Of a stretch of 64,000 bases of DNA, positions 59,000 to 64,000 are shown one piece after another; position 1 is the first letter of the stretch, and every line of letters begins with the position of its first letter. This DNA comes from Metaphire vulgaris. Taxonomy: Eukaryota > Annelida > Clitellata > Crassiclitellata > Megascolecidae. Under the pieces are notes generated by a model. That model saw nothing but the letters and a program-made list of their open reading frames with translations, was not told the origin of the DNA and made no database searches. A program made the translations under genes and the position numbers. Location: contig CM030868.1 of the NCBI GenBank assembly GCA_018105865.1, forward strand, positions 2,999,113 through 3,063,112, given 5' to 3'.

Positions 59000-61900
59000 G
59001 CGTGCTTCCGAACACACTGTGGAGCAAGTTAGGGGTGAACAACTTTCTGAAGGTCGCCAGGAAGTGACTGGGGTCAGATTCAAATCTGCTGCCCTTTGGT
59101 TGCATGGTAAACATTCCACCACTACTGCACTGCACCCTTTGCAATAATGACAACTGATGATTTTGTGAATTCAGGATCAATGTCTTAGAATTTTACAAAA
59201 CAGTTGGACGCTGATTTCACTGTTTTGCCGTGTTAATGCTCAGTGGACGCAGGCATCTTAAACCTGGACAGTCACGCCCGGGAAAAGGATAAAATACTTT
59301 TGGCTCCAACAAAAGAAGACGCGTCACTCCACGCCTATTCTGTTCGACGTCAACTCAATCGCCTTCGTAAGGCCGCCTGCATACTGTTTCAGTCGGAGTC
59401 GATGGTAAAGATCGTGGCAAAACTGGAAAGAGAAATAGAAGCCGGCCGTCTTTCCATTCGACCGGACAGAAAGCTGCACGCCGACGTTGGTATGTTTTTA
59501 CCGGTACATCTATTGTAACCGAATGGTTATTATATAACAGCTTCACAAAGGTTGTTGTGACTGTATTCATGCACTTTGCAGAACTTTTATTTCAATTTGC
59601 TGTTCTGGATTTGGGAACAGCTTTATTATTATTTTTTCTACAGAATTTTGAAGGTTGAATAATATTTTCTGAGTTATTTCAGTATAAGATTGGTAAACCT
59701 AGTTTGACATTTGTTTGTTTCTGAGGATGTGTTTGATGGTGAACAATATTATAAAGTGAAAGTTAACTTCAGAAATTAATTCTCACTTACTTGCTAAGTG
59801 ACTTCTCCTGAACTTGGATCACCTTTGAGTAGCAATCGACAAGGTGATATGTAAACATCGCATTGACGCATTGCATAAATAGAAAATTTCAATTTGCCGT
59901 TACTTAGGACTGAAACAACAAGTTCTTGATCTGATCCTATCGTACAATCCTTTGTGGCTTCGGATCGGACTGGAGACAATTTATGGTGAGATGTTGTCCC
60001 TTCACGGCAATGACGATGTGATCGGATTGTCAAGGTTTCTTCTGACGCGCCTGTTATCCAATCCTGACATTGCTTCTCAGTACGCACATCCTAACGTTCA
60101 ACATCTTTACAGAGAAGGTTCAATTCATTTGATTTTTAATGCTATTTCTATCTGTTGTTATCATTGCCATGTTCTAGTTATACATTGAGGCATGATCATT
60201 ACTCCTTGTTATTCTCTTTGGCTTGGATATGTCCTTACTTGACTCCTGTATATCAGAGGTATTCAAATGGCGGTCCACAGGCCAGATCCGGACCGCCAAG
60301 GGCTGTAAAATGGCCTGCAAAGATAATTATCAGAATCTTCCTTTCTGCTTTGTCGCTGACTTGAACTCTTGCGGGGTTGAGCTCTTGTGTTTAGTCAGTA
60401 GGATCATTTATATGGTGCAATTTGCAGTCAATTCTGATCAATAAAGTGATTACTGGTAAATGAATTAGAATGCTCTGCATTTTTACATTATGGCTGATTC
60501 AGACTTTCTGTCCATCTATGGATCTAATTTTTTTAGAAAATGTTTTTTCAGGGACATTCATTTTATGTTTTATGCTATTGTCTGCACTTGTGAATTACAC
60601 TAAATAGTATAATAGAAGACATTGTATGTGTGTAGGTGTGTGTGTGTGTGTGTGTAGGTGTGTGAGTGTAGGTGTATGTGTATGTGTTTATTGTTGTTTT
60701 TTAATTTGTCCTCAATTCTCTTTATCCGAGTGTTTTGTGGTTTTAGGTTATCAAACTGCATTGGCTCATTTCACTCTGAAGAAGTTCTTCCTTTTGGTTT
60801 TGTTCCTTGACAAGGCCAAGCGTTCGCGCTTGATCGACTACGACCCGTGCCTGTTTTGCAAAGACTCGGAATACAAGGCACGGTTTACAGATTTCATTTG
60901 AGTGCAGACAATCTAGAGGCTAATTGGTTCACTTTTTTCATTCTTACTGCATTGCACCTTACTCTGATTTATTTATTGTAAACTGTGGTGAGACATTTGT
61001 GATGCGGAGCCATGGGTGCCCGTACATTAGGGCAAGAGGGGGCACTTGCACCTTCCAGGAAAATGCAAATACCAATATTTCACATTGAAATTTGTAAACT
61101 TTGCTAAAATATCAACCGTCACCATTGCGTTATAGTGTGCTTTGCCCCTCCTGGAAAAATTTATGTGGTGTAGCCGTGACCGTTGTGTTTTGCCTCTCCT
61201 GGAAAGACTTTTCTGTGGGTGCCCTTTGTCAACTGTTGACTTTCCAGGTTTTATTGAGCGATTATTTCTCGTGATTGATCTTGCTGTTTAAATTGAATTG
61301 ATTTGCAGTCAAGCCGCGATCTTCTGGTTGTCTTTTCACGAGAATGCCTTCGTGGAGAGGGTGACGTCACAAAGCATCTTGGCTATTTGGGATACACTGT
61401 TTCCCACGTTCAGAGTGCTCTCGATGAGTTTGACTATGCTGTGACTAACCTTGCTGTCGATTTACGTGACGGACTTCGACTAACGTGAGTGCTATAATTC
61501 ATCAGTAGTAATAGTTTAATGGTGCTATTAGTGGTAATAGTAGTGGTACTGCTGTAGTACTGGCAACAGTAACAATAGTGGCAGTAGTAGTAGTAGTGAT
61601 GGTAGCATAGTATTTTAATGGCAGTTGGTTGCAGTCGTAGTAGTGACACTAGTAGTATTGGTGATGGTTGTAAATCTTTGACTGACTATTATTTCCACAA
61701 AGTTCATCAATTAAAGTGCAGCACAATTATAAATTCAGTACAATTATAAGTTCAGCATTAAGTAGTAGTTTTAGTAGTATTGATATTACACTGATAATTT
61801 ATTATGCACCATAGAACCTAGTTTCAGGATCAAGGGCACATTGCAGTCACATATATTTATTTATTTATATATAATGATTTCAGTAAATACTGTTGTGTAA

Positions 61901-63582
61901 AAGAAATGCATATAAGAGTATCCAGAACAATCTCTATGGTCACTGATCTTGCCCACCAGCAAGAAATCTGCTTCTGCCATTGGTGTCTATTAATAGACGA
62001 CAATGGTTTCTATGGTTTCTGCCCACCAGTGGGCGGAGCAACCGGACTTTGTTGGTAAACACTGGATACCCCTATATTATGTATAAATATGTGAGTTACT
62101 TATATGTTATTTTATCTATTGCTTTAGGAATATCTGGAATATCTGCATTATGTTTAATTGTGACTGTTTCTTTATTAAGTTATTATCTGTGATCAGATTG
62201 TTGTACAAATGTCTTTGAATTTTGTATCGTAGACGACTCGTTGAACTCTTGACCTTGAAGTGGACGCTCAGCTCCGAGCTTCGTGTTCCAGCAATCAGTC
62301 GACTGCAGAAAATACACAATGTTTCTGTTGTCTTTAAGGAAATTATGTCGCGTGGCATTGATCTTCAGTCCGTGAAAGGTAGTTTACTTACTTATTTACA
62401 TATCTCCATATGAATATGCAGTTTTCTGCTTTCCAGTTATAAGTCAGGTTTTTATGGACTAACCATCTTGACAATTTTTTGATTTTCTGAAGAATTTATG
62501 TGTAAGTTGCTTGCTTGAACTTGAACTTATTTACATATCTCCATATGAATATGGTTTTCTGTTGTTATAAGTCGGGTTTTTATGGACTAACCATCTTGAC
62601 CATTTTTGGATTTTCTGAAGACTTATCTGCACATTTGATAATTCTGTTTTTCTCTCTCTCTAGAAAAGTCGATTGATCCTCGTGACATTGTTGACGGTCA
62701 TCGTGAGAAAACTTTGCGGCTTCTTTGGAAAATCATCTTCGCTTTTCAGGTGAAAAATAAACCTCTTCGTGTTTTGGAATTTCTTTTTTGGTTGGAAATC
62801 TTTTATTACATTCAGGTCATCAGATTTGTTTTTGAAGCTCTTGGCTGTTGTATGATCTGAATATTGAATAGAACTTTTTACAGGATACTATGTAGGCTTA
62901 GTTATTTCAAAATTCTGCAAGGATAGACCTTTAGGACTCATATTATTTGGTATTGACATTTAAAAAATATGATGCATGCAACTTTTCACTTACATGTGAA
63001 AAGTTTAAATTTCTGTTTTATCTGTATCAACATCTTGCTTATGTGTTCAGGTTCAGTTAGCAATCAGTGAACAGGATCTTAAGAGTGAAGTGCAACTTTT
63101 GCAACGCAGGGCTTCGGAGATGAAGATCATGCAGAAAGATGAACTTAATGTCCTTGGTAAATCTTGTTTTTCTTCTTATTTTAAGGTTTTAAGGTCTTTG
63201 CAAGGGTTAGTACAGAACTGTTTAGATGTTAATATTGACAGAATGTAGTAAATACCGGATACCGTGATAGTGTTGATGTTGCAATGATTTTAAATTTTAA
63301 TGCTAAAATTATTTTAAAGAAAAAAATTAATAAATGTCACCAAAATGCAGCCAGCTATTTGTTTTGGAAAGCCTGTGGTTGGTGCCAGCTTTGTGATCTC
63401 GATACAGCAGTTGTGTTTTGTGCAAGATATTGGTTTTGTTGGTAACCTGATATGACTGTGTTTTTGCAGGTAATGTGATGGGTAGGCGACAGTCATTGGA
63501 AGACGATACATATATGAATAGTCCACGCTTATTGCTGCTACTGTCTTGGTGTCGGTTGATTTGTGCACAGTATGGTATGAAG
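52917..63582 (+). CDS. ASPM: ASPM, abnormal spindle protein (13 exons seen, 3' part beyond window)
   Basis: Microtubule minus-end and spindle-pole protein needed for spindle orientation. Exons: 52917-53177, 53917-54129, 54776-57079, 57728-57865, 58365-58511, 59244-59489, 59908-60117, 60747-60882, 61314-61484, 62233-62378, 62664-62749, 63051-63156, 63470-63582. Exons 1-2 form the ASH domain ([32 protein letters not shown]). Exon 3 is a 2.3-kb low-complexity exon, as in other ASPM genes. Exons 4-7 hold [37 protein letters not shown] and [19 protein letters not shown]. Exons 8-12 hold the first calponin-homology domain ([59 protein letters not shown]); exon 13 opens the second. IQ repeats would follow outside the window. 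Exon 3 changes frame between 55093 and 55168. Allowing one missing base, the exons total 4278 nt = 1426 codons exactly. Confidence 0.95.
54443..54592. repeat. Duplicated (TTA)n segment in ASPM intron 2
   Basis: TTATTATTTATTGGGAGTAC then TGTTGTCAGTCGAGTGTC at about 54486 and again (TGTTGTAAGTCGAGTGTG) at about 54578, each following a (TTA)n array: a short tandem duplication including the array. Confidence 0.8.
58602..58760. mobile_element. 159-bp TA-flanked MITE in ASPM intron 5
   Basis: Ends GGAGTATCCAG / CTGGATACCCC with TA on both sides. It contains GCCCACCAG repeats and the palindrome-like TCTATTAATAGA. It is nearly identical to 61915-62072. Confidence 0.75.
58918..59000. repeat. (TTA)n microsatellite in ASPM intron 5
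   Basis: About 80 bp of TTA triplets with one interruption. Another TTA/TACAT array lies at 57898-57960 after exon 4. Confidence 0.9.
58995..59160 (-). mobile_element. Possible tRNA-like SINE fragment in ASPM intron 5
   Basis: The minus strand carries GCAGTAGTGGTGGAATGTTT (A-box-like) and GCAGATTTGAATCTGACC (B-box-like, T-stem AGATT/AATCT). It joins a (TTA)n array on the low-coordinate side. No clear target duplication. Confidence 0.45.
61011..61227. mobile_element. Copy of the GGGCGCCCGCACA MITE in ASPM intron 8
   Basis: CATGGGTGCCCGTACATTAG, GGGCAAGAGGGGGCACTTGC left; TTTTCTGTGGGTGCCCTTTG right. It shares the ATGCAAATACCAATATTTCA block with 16264. Confidence 0.65.
61915..62072. mobile_element. 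158-bp TA-flanked MITE in ASPM intron 9
   Basis: Same family and orientation as 58602-58760 (AGAGTATCCAG ... CTGGATACCCC), about nine bases in ten alike. It lies 3.3 kb downstream in the same gene. Confidence 0.75.
62385..62630. repeat. Tandem duplication in ASPM intron 10 (~138-bp period)
   Basis: TTATTTACATATCTCCATAT at 62391 and 62528, followed in both by GGTTTTTATGGACTAACCAT and CTTGAC(A/C)ATTTTTnGATTT. Two copies. Confidence 0.8.
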
Positions 63583-63990
63583 GTACGCAGCTACTGTACT
63601 TTGCTAATAGCAGATGCAATCATCCTGCACTTGCAGTTTCGATTCCTTTACTAGTATTTTTATTTCTTAAATTAATTTTTTTTTAAATTTTGGAGTCCCC
63701 ATAATTCGAGATAGTTTGTTTCTGCATTTTTAAAAATTTGGCCTGCTATGTTTATGTGGGGTTTGGGGTTTCTAGGGTACTGTTCAGTGTGTCTACAGTC
63801 AGGCAAAATGTTTAGTGCCAAGTGACCAAGGGTATGTCTAGAATGTGGTATCAAATCCAGCCTTTAGAAGGTATAATTTCAGGTCCATCGGTGGTACTCA
63901 TGTATCACAGTTCAGATTCATTGCATTACTTTCATTCAGAGTTGAGTTTCATACCTTTTTGGTACTGTGTGCTAACCAAGAAATACTTAA

Positions 63991-64000
63991 CCCCTTAACT
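63991..64000. mobile_element. Left end of a piggyBac-like MITE cut by the window edge
   Basis: TTAA (63987-63990) followed by CCCCTTAACT, identical to the left ends at 11046 and 18760. The rest lies outside the window. Confidence 0.45.

Noticed and set aside
60223..60444. Frame in ASPM intron 7 with [14 protein letters not shown]
   Set aside because: It lies between confirmed exons 7 and 8, breaks the phase, and begins in a hAT-like repeat end (CAGAGGTATTCAAATGGCGG).

Overview
The window is nuclear DNA from an animal. It carries four recognisable, intron-split, conserved genes, all on the + strand: CDC42 (17.1-20.5 kb), AMACR (37.3-40.8 kb), MRPL44 (43.7-48.7 kb, N-terminal exon uncertain) and the first part of ASPM (52.9-63.6 kb, running off the right edge). 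There is also a lone last exon of a long-chain acyl-CoA dehydrogenase (26.3 kb). Exon limits were set from GT/AG sites plus reading-frame continuity, and phases agree across nearly every junction. Frequent (AAT)n arrays, many short palindromic DNA transposons and repeated GTAGGCCTA-like words suggest a marine invertebrate, perhaps an echinoderm or hemichordate. That placement is inference only.

Layout: 1-17 kb has no secure gene and is packed with repeats: triplet arrays, a CR1-like LINE 3' end (4.8-5.6 kb), a 1.35-kb hAT element with an exact 8-bp target duplication (6.2-7.5 kb), a palindromic PIF-like element (9.1-9.5 kb) and a cluster of hAT- and TA-flanked MITEs (12.3-14.1 kb) around one small unassigned open frame (12.63-12.93 kb). 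CDC42 follows, with piggyBac-, hAT- and pogo-like MITEs and RTE-like LINE 3' ends in its introns. From 20.5 to 29.7 kb lie LINE remnants, minisatellites and the orphan dehydrogenase exon. From 29.70 to 32.66 kb is a tandem array of roughly 160-170-bp units that each contain a strong 3' splice-site-like motif. It is the most unusual structure here and is followed by a possible exon ending in a hydrophobic segment. From 34.6 to 35.9 kb is a broken, internally deleted minus-strand copy of a multi-copy protein family. AMACR, MRPL44 and ASPM then follow, with MITEs, a tRNA-derived SINE (47.5-47.8 kb) and a LINE nested in a DNA transposon (50.2-51.8 kb) between or within them.

The genes do not form one pathway. 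CDC42 is a Rho GTPase, AMACR racemises branched-chain acyl-CoAs, MRPL44 is a mitochondrial ribosomal protein and ASPM is a spindle-pole protein. Three otherwise intact genes (CDC42, AMACR, ASPM) contain isolated single-base frame breaks, which looks more like base-level sequence error than gene death, because the rest of each gene is intact and exon phases sum correctly when one base is allowed for.
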